From Cotesia glomerata (taxonomy: Eukaryota; Arthropoda; Insecta; Hymenoptera; Braconidae), in NCBI RefSeq assembly GCF_020080835.1, contig NC_058160.1:13393506-13457505 (forward strand): a stretch of DNA of 64,000 nucleotides, read 5' to 3'. Below the pieces are notes generated by a model. It ran no database searches. It had not been told where the DNA came from and saw nothing but the letters and a program-made list of their open reading frames with translations. Shown here piece after piece: positions 19,711 to 29,820 of this stretch. Both the position numbers and the translations under genes were made by a program. Position 1 is the first letter of the stretch. Each line of letters starts with the position of its first letter.

Positions 19711-20646
19711 ATGGAAGATAAAAAATCGATAATAGCATACGAACTTCACAGACCAGCTCGTAAAAATTATCAACGTCGCCATGTTGATATTCGAGGACTT
19801 GATGAGACTTGGCAAGCTGATTTAGTTGAAATGATCCCATATTCAAAAGTAAATAATAATAATAAATATTTACTAACAGTGATTGATATATTTTCCAAGT
19901 ACGCTTGGGCTGTGCCTATAAAAAATAAAAGTGCGAATGATGTATCCAAAGCAATGGATTCTATATTAAAACAAGGGAGAGTTCCGAAAAATCTGCATGT
20001 TGATCAAGGCAAAGAATTTTATAATCAAGAATTCCGTAATCTTATGAAAAAATATAAAATTAATATGTACTCAACATTTAGTAATTTGAAAGCATCCATA
20101 TGTGAAAGATTTAATAGAACACTTAAAACTAATATGTGGCGAAAATTCACAGCTCGCGGTACTTACAAGTGGATCGACATGATTGATGATTTGGTGAATA
20201 CTTACAACAATACTAAACATAGAACAATAAAAATGAAACCTGCAGATGTAACTGTTGATAATGAACAAGACTTGAAGAAGAGTATTTACAAACCCCTTAA
20301 TTTACCGAGAAAAAAATTAGTGAAAAAAAATAAATTTAAAGTTGGAGATAAAGTAAGAATTAGCAAGTACAAAAATGTATTCGAAAAAGGTTACACAGCA
20401 AACTGGACAACTGAAATATTTACGATAAACAAGGTGCAGAATACGAATCCAACGACGTACAAACTTGTAGATTACCAGGATCAGCCAATCGAAGGAGCAT
20501 TCTACAGTGAAGAACTCAGCAAAACAAAATACCCTGATGTATACCTAGTTGAAAAAATTGTAAAAAAGAAAGGAAGTAAATATTATGTCAAATGGTTGGG
20601 ATTTGACACCACCCATAACAGCTGGATTAATAAAAGTGATTTATAA
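19711..20646 (+). CDS. Polinton integrase (DDE, retroviral-type) with C-terminal chromodomain, 311 aa
   Basis: The catalytic triad is visible: Asp37 in TWQADLVEM, Asp98 in HVDQGKEF and Glu132 in CERFNRTL, with ordinary spacing. NTYNNTKHRTIKMKPAD is the usual end of the core. An SH3-like region (FKVGDKVRISKYKNVFEKGY) follows, then a chromodomain (YLVEKIVKKKGSKYYVKWLG, last 34 residues). The enzyme joins the TIR ends to target DNA and makes the 6-bp duplication. It begins 7 bp after the preceding stop. No damage is seen. Confidence 0.93.
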   Translation: MEDKKSIIAYELHRPARKNYQRRHVDIRGLDETWQADLVEMIPYSKVNNNNKYLLTVIDIFSKYAWAVPIKNKSANDVSKAMDSILKQGRVPKNLHVDQGKEFYNQEFRNLMKKYKINMYSTFSNLKASICERFNRTLKTNMWRKFTARGTYKWIDMIDDLVNTYNNTKHRTIKMKPADVTVDNEQDLKKSIYKPLNLPRKKLVKKNKFKVGDKVRISKYKNVFEKGYTANWTTEIFTINKVQNTNPTTYKLVDYQDQPIEGAFYSEELSKTKYPDVYLVEKIVKKKGSKYYVKWLGFDTTHNSWINKSDL

Positions 20647-20718
20647 AATTTTAATTAAAAAAAAAAATAAATTTTGATTTTTCTTATTTAAACATTTAAC
20701 ACACAAAATAATTTTTTT
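20647..20718. terminator. Convergent gene ends with A/T runs
   Basis: The 72-bp AT-rich gap between the integrase stop and the stop of the convergent spliced gene includes AAATAAA-like sequence near 20668. It probably holds the poly-A sites for both strands. Confidence 0.4.
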
Positions 20719-22352
20719 TTAATCACAATCACTTAAAGTGTCCAGATCACTTAAAATAACAGTTTCTGCATCTGATAAGTCAATAGAAGAATCATCAAGC
20801 ATTTCATATAAACACTCTAAATTTTGATCTTCTAGATCATCTTCCTCTTCTTCCTCTTCCTCTTCTTCCTCTTGTCGGTGTGGTATATAAACATTAAAAA
20901 CCCACCATTGTGTATACAATGCTTCTTGAATCGCTGTTAAGTGCTCACCATTAACCATGATTAGAGGCTCAGAGTGTGTAGCATTGATCAGTTCAAATGA
21001 CCAATGCAATATTTCGTCGACGATGGACAGGGTGGCTTGATCATCACCCACACTAACGCTGCATCCATTAATATCTTCACCGCGCATCACAACATCCTCT
21101 AGTTGTAGCTTGATATGAAAAGACAGATCAGAAATTGAATAGTTCTCAACCCATCTCCTCGGCCAAAGCACGCTGTATTTCAAGAACATAATCAAACGAG
21201 AACCTATAAAAATTATATTTATAATAGTAATTATAATATTAATCAACTTACTAAATGAATGAATTATTTCCTTTTTCAATAGAAATGGACCTTTACAGTT
21301 TCCTGCTAGTTGATCATTAAAACAGAAATAATGAGTATCAGATAATTCAATATTAACTACTTGAAATTTCCATGTTAACGTATTGTGGTTGATCTCCAAC
21401 CGTGTAATGACATTATCTGCATGAAAGAGAGATCCATGAAAAGTCTCCCTTCTTGAAATTATAGCTTTTAACTCCTCGATTATCGATTGTAAAATTGAAT
21501 CAATGTTGATAAGCCATTGAATCGGTAGAAAAATATTATATATTATTCCTTCTAAGGCCTGAAAAAAAATTTTTTTTTTATGAAAATTAAAAAAAAAAAA
21601 AAATCTTGTGTGAATGACATTTTTTTTTATGAAAAAATTATTTTTATGAAAAAAAATTAAAAAAAAAACTTTTTTCTCCCTAATAGAAAAAGAAGATAAC
21701 TAGCGTATTTTAAATATTTTTTCAACTTATATATGAAAAAAAATAATAAGAAAAAAATTATAAACTTACATTCATTTCTTTTCTCACAAAAAATATTACA
21801 CTTTTTTCGAATAAAAGTTATAAAAAAACAATATAGCACTTTTAACTATATTTTTTAAAAAAACAATACAACACTTCTGAACTATCTTTTATTTTTTTTT
21901 AATTTTGAAAAATACTGTTTTTTTTAACTGTAGCGGTACGAGAGTGTAATATAAAAAATTATAATTTATCCGATCCTTATTCCAAGCCGAAGACTTATGA
22001 ACTGAGATGAAAAAAATTATTAAGCATGATTAAATTATAATATAAACATTTAAGAAGAATTTTTTTTTTGATATCAATGTTTTAAATGGGAGAAAAGAAT
22101 AAGCATGGAAAACTATAGATCAGTGTGTGTATGAGAATGAGAGAGAGAGAGATAATTTTTACGATCATTGAAATATAACACTTAGCTTACTCAAGTAATA
22201 TTAATAATGATGAAAAAATAATATCATTATTAATAATAAAAATAATTTAAAGATAGTAATAAAGATAGTATCTAGTTGTGTATGTGATTTTATTAAAATA
22301 TATTTAAAAAAAATGGTTAAGGACTTACCGTCTCAGAATTATTTTTTCATAA

Positions 22353-22403
<51 letters not shown>

Positions 22404-23357
22404 TTGTAATTATAATAAATAATTATAATTATAATATGAGGATCATATGAGTATAACATAAGGATAAAAAAAATAAAAATTTATTTAAAAAAAATATTTT
22501 AAATTTATTCAAAAAATATTGAATATTGAAAAATAATACAAAAATGAAAAAAAAATGAATTTTAAAATAATTAATGATAAAATTTTTTTTTTTTTTTTTA
22601 AATAATACAAAATACATAAAAAATTATTTAAAAAAAAAAACGTAAATCTTAAAATAATGTTCATGATAATGATAATGATGATGATGATTACTGTGAACAA
22701 AAAAATTATATTTTATTTATATTATTTTGTTTTTTTTAAATTAAAAAAAAAATACTTACAAATGCTTCATTATCCTTGAACATCTCCTGGATGTGAAAGC
22801 TGTATGCACAATCCATGTCATACTGTAAACAAAAAATTTGCTCTTTAATTTTTTATATTTATTTCTTTTATTATTAAAATTTAGAAAATACTTACATGTT
22901 CTTCGTTGTATTCAAACATATCTCGGATGTGGAAGCTGTCTTCAATATCGAACTCATCTTCACCATCTTCATTATATCCAAGAAGGTATTCATATGTTGT
23001 TCGCTGCCATATACGCTGCATTTGGATACATCTTCTCCAAGTTCCAAAATCCATCCCATCGAATAACTTGATGGGGATTGGAGAATAGTTTAACATGAAA
23101 TTTACATACTGTTTCTGTCGGTATGTAAGACGATTCCATATTATTGGAACTCTGTCCTCAACAATTGAATTACATGCTAATTCCCCATTAGAATTATCAT
23201 TGTTCTTATATAGTTCAAATAAATTTCTTAAACATAGTGATTGGTCTTGCCAAACACCACCTTTTTTAAAATATTTTTTTATTTCATTCCGAACTCGCAA
23301 TTCACGAATTAAATCTTCTTTCAGTATTTCAATTATTGCGATGATTGTTAAATACAT
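20719..23357 (-). CDS. Four-exon Polinton gene, 438 aa, unknown function
   Basis: Exons: 23357-22896, 22822-22760, 21558-21252 and 21203-20719. All three introns are GT-AG (GTAAGTATTTTC...TTTACAG; GTAAGTATT...TTTTTCAG; GTAAGTTG...TTTATAG), and the frame is kept across all joins. I start at ATG 23355-23357. The N-terminal part is helical and basic; IWNRLTYRQKQYVNFMLNY and FGTWRRCIQMQRIWQRT stand out. Exon 2 repeats a motif of exon 1 (DSFHIRDMFEYNEEH versus YSFHIQEMFKDNEAF). The C-terminus has an Asp/Glu-only run of 13 residues and a Ser/Asp tail. No family recognised. The 1.2-kb second intron is very AT-rich. A captured host gene is possible. Confidence 0.65.
22356..22403. repeat. (TAA)n microsatellite in the long intron
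   Basis: About 15 TAA units inside the 1.2-kb second intron (21559-22759) of the spliced gene. The rest of the intron is A/T homopolymer with a (GA)n at about 22139-22150 and has no gene. Confidence 0.9.
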
Positions 23358-24453
23358 TTTTTTAAATGTACTTTTAACGTTAATACACACAAAAAATTCA
23401 CAAAAAACTCACAAAAAACTCACAACTGCTCAGTTGAAACGTCTTTAGTAGAATGAAAATATGATCTATTAAATTTAAGTTTTTTCAACACATGTCTATA
23501 TTACAGAGAAACTCGAGTGAGATGGAAAATTTTTACGATCGGTCAGACGTAAAACAGTGGGCCCTATGTATTATAGTTCTATACACATATAAACTTGAAA
23601 ATATTTTTTAAAAAAAAAACAAATTATTTAACTAGGATATGAAATTTCTGAACAAACTTTTTGTTTTTTATCATAAAAAATTTTTTTTTAGAAATCACTC
23701 CGACGATCGAAAGCACTACTTGGTATATTTTTGTGATAATAAATTTTTTATTTCATCCCTATTATTATTATTATTATTATTACAAAAAAAAAATAAGATT
23801 AATTTTTTTAATTACTTAAAATTGAATTTACAATAATCATGGTTTTTTAATAGTTTTTAATAAATAGCTAACCAACGGTTATTTTTTAAGCCACAGTGTT
23901 ATTGTTAAATGATTTTTTCACACAACAAAATTTTATTAGCATTCTTAGAACTGCATATCTCGGTTTAATTAAATAAATTATTTTATCAATCGTAGAAATT
24001 CTTATATTTCAACATCTGTTTATTTTAAAATGTTTATGCGATACCAACGGTCATATTAGATCATCGACACTCGATACTTGGAGCATAAGAAAAATTTTCG
24101 GTATTGTAAATCTGTCATCACGTGTACTGTAACGTTTCTTATTAATCATAGGTGGTCTTACTATTATTTTACTCATACATGCATACATGTATATCATGAA
24201 CGCATAATTTTTTATATAAATATTCTGCGATTACTTCCTTGACTTACAGAAGAAGTTTGAATCTCACACTTTGCATATCTCAGTCAGAAAAGTTTCAATC
24301 TCACACTTAGCGCATATCATATAATATAAAAAGTTTGATTTAATAATTGCTAGTGATTTATACTAGTATTAAGTTGTATTTGCGAATTTTTTGCAATTTT
24401 TTTTGCATTTTTTTTTGCAAATTTTTTTGCAAAAATTTTTTTTTTTTGCAAAT
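23358..24453. promoter_or_regulatory. Divergent intergenic region before DNA polymerase B
   Basis: About 1.1 kb of AT-rich DNA between the spliced gene and polB. It includes (ATT)n near 23760-23781, a TATAAA at 24325-24330 about 125 bp before the polB ATG, and a repeated TTTTTTTGCAAA leader (about 24385-24452). No coding frame is credible. It should hold both promoters. Confidence 0.45.
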
Positions 24454-27400
24454 ATGTCTCAACAAATTATAGAAGCTATTCGCAGCTTGGTGGATACAGT
24501 GTCCCAATCTTATAACGATTTAAAATCGAACCCAGTGAGTGCTGAACAATGTGATCGGTGTTTTAATGTTTGTCAGGATACTATTAACTACTTTAATACT
24601 ATTTTATTAGATCCTCAGACAAGTGTGCATGTAAAACGCAGTGTTAGAACACAGATTACCCTCCTGCATTGGTTTAGTGAACAGTTTTTGCTATTGAGTG
24701 GTCAGGTTGTGGGTGGGGATTTAAATCAACAAAATAATTCTATTAAATGGCAAGATCTTGGAAATGCCTTTTCAAACAACATTAAGACTGGTGCGGTAAT
24801 CAACCGTACTCACAAAAATGTGGGGGAATTTTTTACTTTTTCTGAGAATATTGTTTGTGCAAAAGTTCAAGAGATGTTAAACAAAGTAAATAGTTTAAAA
24901 ATTAATGTTGAATTTTTTGGTAAATTTGAGATTCCAACCACCAATCGAGAAGAAGTAAAATCTTTCGTTACACAAAGTCGCGAAATATTAGCATCTACAG
25001 ATATTGCTGACTGGTATAAAAATCACGTGACCAATGCCTTGATAAGAAAAATCGAAGAATTCTGTCAAGAAAAATCTGGATGGCGTTTATCAGAAATTTC
25101 AAATTTAGTAGTAACGATGTCAAAATATCAACCCCTTCATGCTGGAATTTCAACTTGGGTGAGGATACCTCAGAAGATAATCAACAGACATGCAGTTTTG
25201 AATATTGAAAACTTTGATGAATACTGCTTCCTCTGGTGTGTTGTAGCTGCTATTCACCCTCCAAGGACGAGTCACAGAGAGAGAACTACTTCTTATCCAC
25301 ATTTTAGTGAGGTACTTAAATACGACGGTATTAATTTTCCTATTCAAATTAGAGATATTGCAAAATTTGAAAAAATGAACAATTTATCTATTAATGTATA
25401 CGGCTTAGAATCTGATTTCTCTAGTGAAAAATCCGATAAGAAATCTGATGAATGTGTAATAATTCCGGTGTATTTAAGTAAGTCTATAAATTCTGATATA
25501 AAAACCATTCACCTTTTAGCAGTACAAAGTAATATAAATTTAAATACGAAAAGCGATGATTATAACGATTATAAACCGATTTATCATTTTGCATTAATTA
25601 ATAATTTATCAGCTTTAGTAACAAGTAGTTTAACAAAATCACGCAAACAACATTTCTTTTGTGATCGATGCTTAAATCATTTTAAAATTAGAGAATCTTT
25701 TGAACGTCATAGAGAAGATTGTTTTAAAATTAATAAAGTTCACATGGTATTTCCAACAGAGGAAAATAAAATATTAAATGCATTTTACCGCTTTTGTAAT
25801 TATGATAATAAATTATCGAGATTTGAAATTAATCGTTCAGAAAATTGCATTGACTGGTTTGTGGGTAAACTTAAAAATTTTGCAATTGAAGTAGATTCAT
25901 ATTTAAAAAATCCAATACCTATGAAACCTTTGACTAAACAACAATTAGAAGAACATAAACAGGCAAATATTTGTTATATTTGCGAAAAAAAAATTATAAA
26001 TTCTCAAGACAAATGTTACGATCATAATCATTTTACGGGATATTACAGAGGACCTGCTCATTTATCGTGTAATTTAAATTATAAAAAATCCCATACAATA
26101 CCGATAGTTTTTCATAATATGTCTGGTTATGACTCGCATTTTATAATAAAATCTTTAGCTCAAAATTTCAAAGGTAAAATTGATTTATTACCAATCAATA
26201 AAGATCGTTATATTTCTTTTACTAAGCATGTTGAAAAAACATGCGTTAATCTAAGATTCATAGACTCATTTAAATTTATGGCTTCTAGTCTAGATAAATT
26301 AGCATCGAACTTAAAAGAAGATGATAAAAAGATAACAAAACTTCATTATAATGATCTTGAAAAATTTAGATTAGTCATTAGAAAGGGAGTATTCCCGTAT
26401 GAATATATAACATCGATAGATAAACTCAATGATACAAAATTACCTGAGAGGAAGCATTTTTATTCGAAATTATCCAACAGTAATGTAACCAAAAAAAATT
26501 ACGCATTCGCTCAATTAATCTGGAAAGAATTTAATATAAAAACATTAGGAGAGTATTCTGATTTATATCTTAAAACTGATGTTCTTTTATTAGCTGATAT
26601 ATTTGAAAACTTTAGAAGTAATTGTTTAAAAACTTATCGCTTAGATCCTTTACACTACTATACAGTGCCAGGGTTAGCTTTTGATGCAATGTTAAAGTAT
26701 ACTGGTGTTGAGTTGGAATTATTAACTGATTCGGAAATGATGCTATTCATTGAAAAAGGTGTCAGAGGTGGTGTTTCTCAGTGTACAAATAGATATGCAT
26801 TAGCAAATAATAGATATATGGGTGATAATTTTGATTCAAATAAACCAGAATCCTATTTAATGTATTTTGATGTTAATAATTTGTATGGTGCATCTATGAG
26901 TATGCCTTTACCAACAGGCTCATTTGAATGGGTTGAATTAAATTTCGATATAACTCAGGAAATTAATAAATTTTTGAATAATACCGAAGGTTTTGGCTAT
27001 ATACTTGAAGTTGATCTAAAATATCCGGAGGAATTATATGATCTACATAAAGATTTACCTTTATGTCCTGAACACTTTTTACCTCCAGACAGCAAACATA
27101 CAAAATTAGCAACTACTTTGTATGATAAAAAAGAGTATGTAATACACTATAGAAATTTAAAACAATGTTTAGACTTGGGATTAAAATTAACAAAAGTACA
27201 CCGAATTTTAAAGTTTAGAGAGTCGCCATGGTTAAAACCGTATAAAGATAAGAATACAGATTGTAGAAAGGCTGCAAAAAATGAATTTGAAAAAGATTTT
27301 TATAAATTAATGAATAATGCAGTTTTTGGTAAGACTATAGAAAATGTTAGAAAATATAAAGATGTTAGAATAGTTACAAGATGGACTGGTAGATATGGTG

Positions 27401-28128
27401 CTTCTGATATGATTTGTAAACCAAATTTCCATAGTCTTACAGTTTTTGATGAAAATATGATTATTATTGAAATGAAATGTGCTGAAGTTAATTTTAATAA
27501 ACCAATCTACGCTGGTTTTTGTATTTTAGATATGTCAAAAACTTATATATACGATTTTCACTATAATTATGTAAAGAAAAATTTTAAAAATGACGATTCT
27601 AAATTAATGTATACAGATACAGATAGTCTAATTTATCACTTTACTGTACCTAATATATATGAAATCATCAAACGTGATATTGCAAAGTTTGATACCTCTG
27701 ACTATCCACCAGATAATATTTACAATATTCCATTAGTAAATAAAAAAGTTTTAGGATTAATGAAAGATGAAAACAACGGTAAAATTATGTCGGAATTTGT
27801 TGGATTAAGAGCAAAACTTTACGCTTTTCAAATATATAAATCTAAAGAAGATCAAATTCAAATGTATGAATCTGATGAAGAAGTTAAAGATGATACGGTT
27901 AAAATGCGAGCAAAAGGAGTCAAGAAATCAACTTTGCGAACTATAACATTTGATGATTATAAACAATGTCTATTCGATAATATAAAAGTAAAAAAAGATG
28001 AATATGTTATAAAAAGTAGAAATCATGAAGTTAATACACTTCTTCAAACGAAATTAGCTTTAAGTTGGGAAGACGATAAACGTCAACTTCTCATAAATAG
28101 TACAGACACTTTACCTTGGGGGTTATGA
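24454..28128 (+). CDS. Polinton protein-primed DNA polymerase B, 1224 aa, lacking exonuclease motif I
   Basis: I start at ATG 24454 (MSQQIIEAIRSLVDTV); the frame upstream is T-rich leader. Residues 1-240 hold the Polinton N-terminal region, where a terminal protein is often assumed. A Cys/His finger (FFCDRCLNHF ... HREDC) follows, then an HNH-like Cys/His motif (CYICEKKI ... CYDHNHFTGYYRGPAHLSCN, about 505-540). Exo II is HNMSGYDSHF (about 555). Palm motifs are intact: DVNNLYGASM (about 806), NNAVFGKT (about 954) and YTDTDSLIY (about 1054). The region where Exo I (a Y-A-D-x-E block) should lie is missing: at about residue 444 the sequence runs ENKILNAFYRFCNYDNKLSR. Polymerase activity looks possible; proofreading does not. 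Confidence 0.93.
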   Translation: MSQQIIEAIRSLVDTVSQSYNDLKSNPVSAEQCDRCFNVCQDTINYFNTILLDPQTSVHVKRSVRTQITLLHWFSEQFLLLSGQVVGGDLNQQNNSIKWQDLGNAFSNNIKTGAVINRTHKNVGEFFTFSENIVCAKVQEMLNKVNSLKINVEFFGKFEIPTTNREEVKSFVTQSREILASTDIADWYKNHVTNALIRKIEEFCQEKSGWRLSEISNLVVTMSKYQPLHAGISTWVRIPQKIINRHAVLNIENFDEYCFLWCVVAAIHPPRTSHRERTTSYPHFSEVLKYDGINFPIQIRDIAKFEKMNNLSINVYGLESDFSSEKSDKKSDECVIIPVYLSKSINSDIKTIHLLAVQSNINLNTKSDDYNDYKPIYHFALINNLSALVTSSLTKSRKQHFFCDRCLNHFKIRESFERHREDCFKINKVHMVFPTEENKILNAFYRFCNYDNKLSRFEINRSENCIDWFVGKLKNFAIEVDSYLKNPIPMKPLTKQQLEEHKQANICYICEKKIINSQDKCYDHNHFTGYYRGPAHLSCNLNYKKSHTIPIVFHNMSGYDSHFIIKSLAQNFKGKIDLLPINKDRYISFTKHVEKTCVNLRFIDSFKFMASSLDKLASNLKEDDKKITKLHYNDLEKFRLVIRKGVFPYEYITSIDKLNDTKLPERKHFYSKLSNSNVTKKNYAFAQLIWKEFNIKTLGEYSDLYLKTDVLLLADIFENFRSNCLKTYRLDPLHYYTVPGLAFDAMLKYTGVELELLTDSEMMLFIEKGVRGGVSQCTNRYALANNRYMGDNFDSNKPESYLMYFDVNNLYGASMSMPLPTGSFEWVELNFDITQEINKFLNNTEGFGYILEVDLKYPEELYDLHKDLPLCPEHFLPPDSKHTKLATTLYDKKEYVIHYRNLKQCLDLGLKLTKVHRILKFRESPWLKPYKDKNTDCRKAAKNEFEKDFYKLMNNAVFGKTIENVRKYKDVRIVTRWTGRYGASDMICKPNFHSLTVFDENMIIIEMKCAEVNFNKPIYAGFCILDMSKTYIYDFHYNYVKKNFKNDDSKLMYTDTDSLIYHFTVPNIYEIIKRDIAKFDTSDYPPDNIYNIPLVNKKVLGLMKDENNGKIMSEFVGLRAKLYAFQIYKSKEDQIQMYESDEEVKDDTVKMRAKGVKKSTLRTITFDDYKQCLFDNIKVKKDEYVIKSRNHEVNTLLQTKLALSWEDDKRQLLINSTDTLPWGL

Positions 28129-28389
28129 AATACCAAGTTCAGAAAAGATGCCAATATTGAAAACAACAACAACTAATAAAAGACCAAGATTATTGTAAAG
28201 TAAGTTTTTAAGTAATTAGAAAAAAAATTAATATAATATTTTTGTAATAGGATTTGGATATTTTAAATAAAAAAAAATATTTTTTCTGTAAATTTTTTTA
28301 TGTATATTTTTTTAAGTATAATTTTTTAAGAATACATACAAGTAGATTTTTTTAACATGAATTGAATTAAATTTATATTTTATCCTTGA
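28129..28389. terminator. Convergent gap after DNA polymerase B
   Basis: An AT-rich gap with AATAAA at 28266-28271, about 138 bp after the polB stop, consistent with its poly-A site. A 16-codon ATG frame at 28148 is too short to call. Confidence 0.45.
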
Positions 28390-28704
28390 TTATAAAGGTT
28401 TAATAAGAAATTCAAACTTGTGATAAGCTGTTCCGAAATAATTCAAGTAAAGTTCTCCTGCTGAGGCCAAATCGATCAGAGAAGTTAACTGATCTTCATC
28501 ATCAATGAGCTTCCGGTTGGTTCGATTCGGGAAGAAGATTGAAAACTCGTTTTCCACAATTCCCAAAATTTTTGGTCCATATTTTGTGTTGACTTTCTTA
28601 ATTTCCGTGATTTGATAAATCTTGTTCAGTTGCAGTTCTTCAAACTTTTTAGTTGGTAAAAAGTTCGGTAAGTTGTTGATTTTATTGATAGCGCTCAAAT
28701 CCAT
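28390..28704 (-). CDS. Small OB-fold-like Polinton protein, 104 aa
   Basis: A clean frame from ATG 28702-28704. The pattern LNKIYQITEIKKVNTKYGPK, then ILGIVENEFSIFFPNRTNRK and LYLNYFGTAYHKFEF, fits a group of about 100-aa insect and Polinton proteins with predicted beta-barrel (OB-like) strands. Single-stranded DNA binding during replication is a reasonable guess, supported by position next to polB, but no catalytic or binding residue proves it. Confidence 0.7.
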   Translation of the reverse strand: MDLSAINKINNLPNFLPTKKFEELQLNKIYQITEIKKVNTKYGPKILGIVENEFSIFFPNRTNRKLIDDEDQLTSLIDLASAGELYLNYFGTAYHKFEFLIKPL

Positions 28705-28850
28705 TTTTGAATTATTAAGCTAAGAAATTGATAGAAAATAGTTAATAATAATAGGAGAAATTAGTTATAAAATCAAATAATGAAATAAATGACTTACTTG
28801 ATTTTCTGTAGAGTACACAATTTTAAATATTTATAACAAAATACACAAGT

Positions 28851-29628
28851 TTTTTTTTAAACTGAACGACTGATTGAAGTAACTGCAAGCAGAGGACTGA
28901 AATTTGGATGCAAGTAAGTATAACTCCCCACCAACGATCCCCTCCCAACGATGACAACGCCAAAAACAGGTTTAAACTTGTCGGATGACGTAAAAACATG
29001 ACGTAATCGAGAGAGAGGAGAGGTTAAAAAACGTTAAAATTCACGATGAAAGCTGTTTAACCCCCCCCCCCCAGTCGATAACATAGATCACTACTCATCA
29101 AACTGTCGATAAAAATTTACCCCAACTCGATAAGCAGACGACTACGAAAACTTCAATATCGACATCGCAATTTCACCACCAGAGCGGCGTAAGTATCGAT
29201 CTTTCTCGCATATACTTATACTACAACTCATTTGAATATATATAAAATTCATCGTCACATCAAATAAGTGCATATCACATCAACACCACAGCTGATACAC
29301 GCTATCAGCTGTGCTGTTGGGGTGGTAGCATTTTGACCTCAAACAATCGATCAACAAATCGATGATAATCCCCCCAACAGTCGGTAAAAATCGATGATAA
29401 TCCACCCCCAACAGTCGGTAAAAATCGATCACCAAATCGATGACAATACCCCAACCACCGGTAAAAATCAATCACCAAATCGATGACAACACCCCAACCG
29501 TCGGTAAAAAAAACCCACCATCGATATCGCAGAAACCCCACCAACAACCGTCGATAAGGCAGAAACCTAATGTCGGTACTGCAGAAATCTACTTTATCGG
29601 GGCATCAAACCCTCCTTGTTTAACTACT
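28851..29628. repeat. Polinton right terminal inverted repeat
   Basis: The reverse complement of the left TIR, from a T-run through AACTGAACGACTGATTGAAG to the CT end. It is 778 bp versus about 898 on the left; the difference lies in the tandem array. Only scattered substitutions are visible elsewhere, suggesting a fairly recent insertion. Confidence 0.95.
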
Positions 29629-29820
29629 CCTGGATATGTGGCGACTCGACGCAGCGTCATACTAAAACTCGACACTAACGCCCCTACGCACTAAACCCTA
29701 AACCCCTTTTCCTTCTTTCCTCTAATCCCTCATGGAAACCGCCGTCAGGCATTACTTCGTGAAGGGAGGATCTAACTACTGCTCTTCCTTCTGGTGGCCA
29801 AGGTGTTAACTACCTTCCTT

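Larger units (their letters stand above)
9562..29628. mobile_element. Polinton/Maverick DNA transposon, complete, 20,067 bp
   Basis: Ends are AGTAGTTAAACAAGG and CCTTGTTTAACTACT (AG...CT). It is flanked by the 6-bp duplication CCTGGA (9556-9561, 29629-29634), the size known for this class. Terminal inverted repeats are at 9562-10459 and 28851-29628. It carries protein-primed DNA polymerase B, integrase, packaging ATPase, cysteine protease, major and minor capsid genes and accessory genes. The insertion point is in the 3' UTR of LINE copy A. Damage includes an inserted P-repeat and missing start codons in two genes. Confidence 0.96.

Noticed and set aside
22429..22700. Phe/Ile-rich small frames
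   Set aside because: A/T homopolymer in a long intron.
9562..29628. Polydnavirus (bracovirus) segment
   Set aside because: Genes and ends are those of a Polinton; no segment-excision junction or bracoviral gene family is visible.
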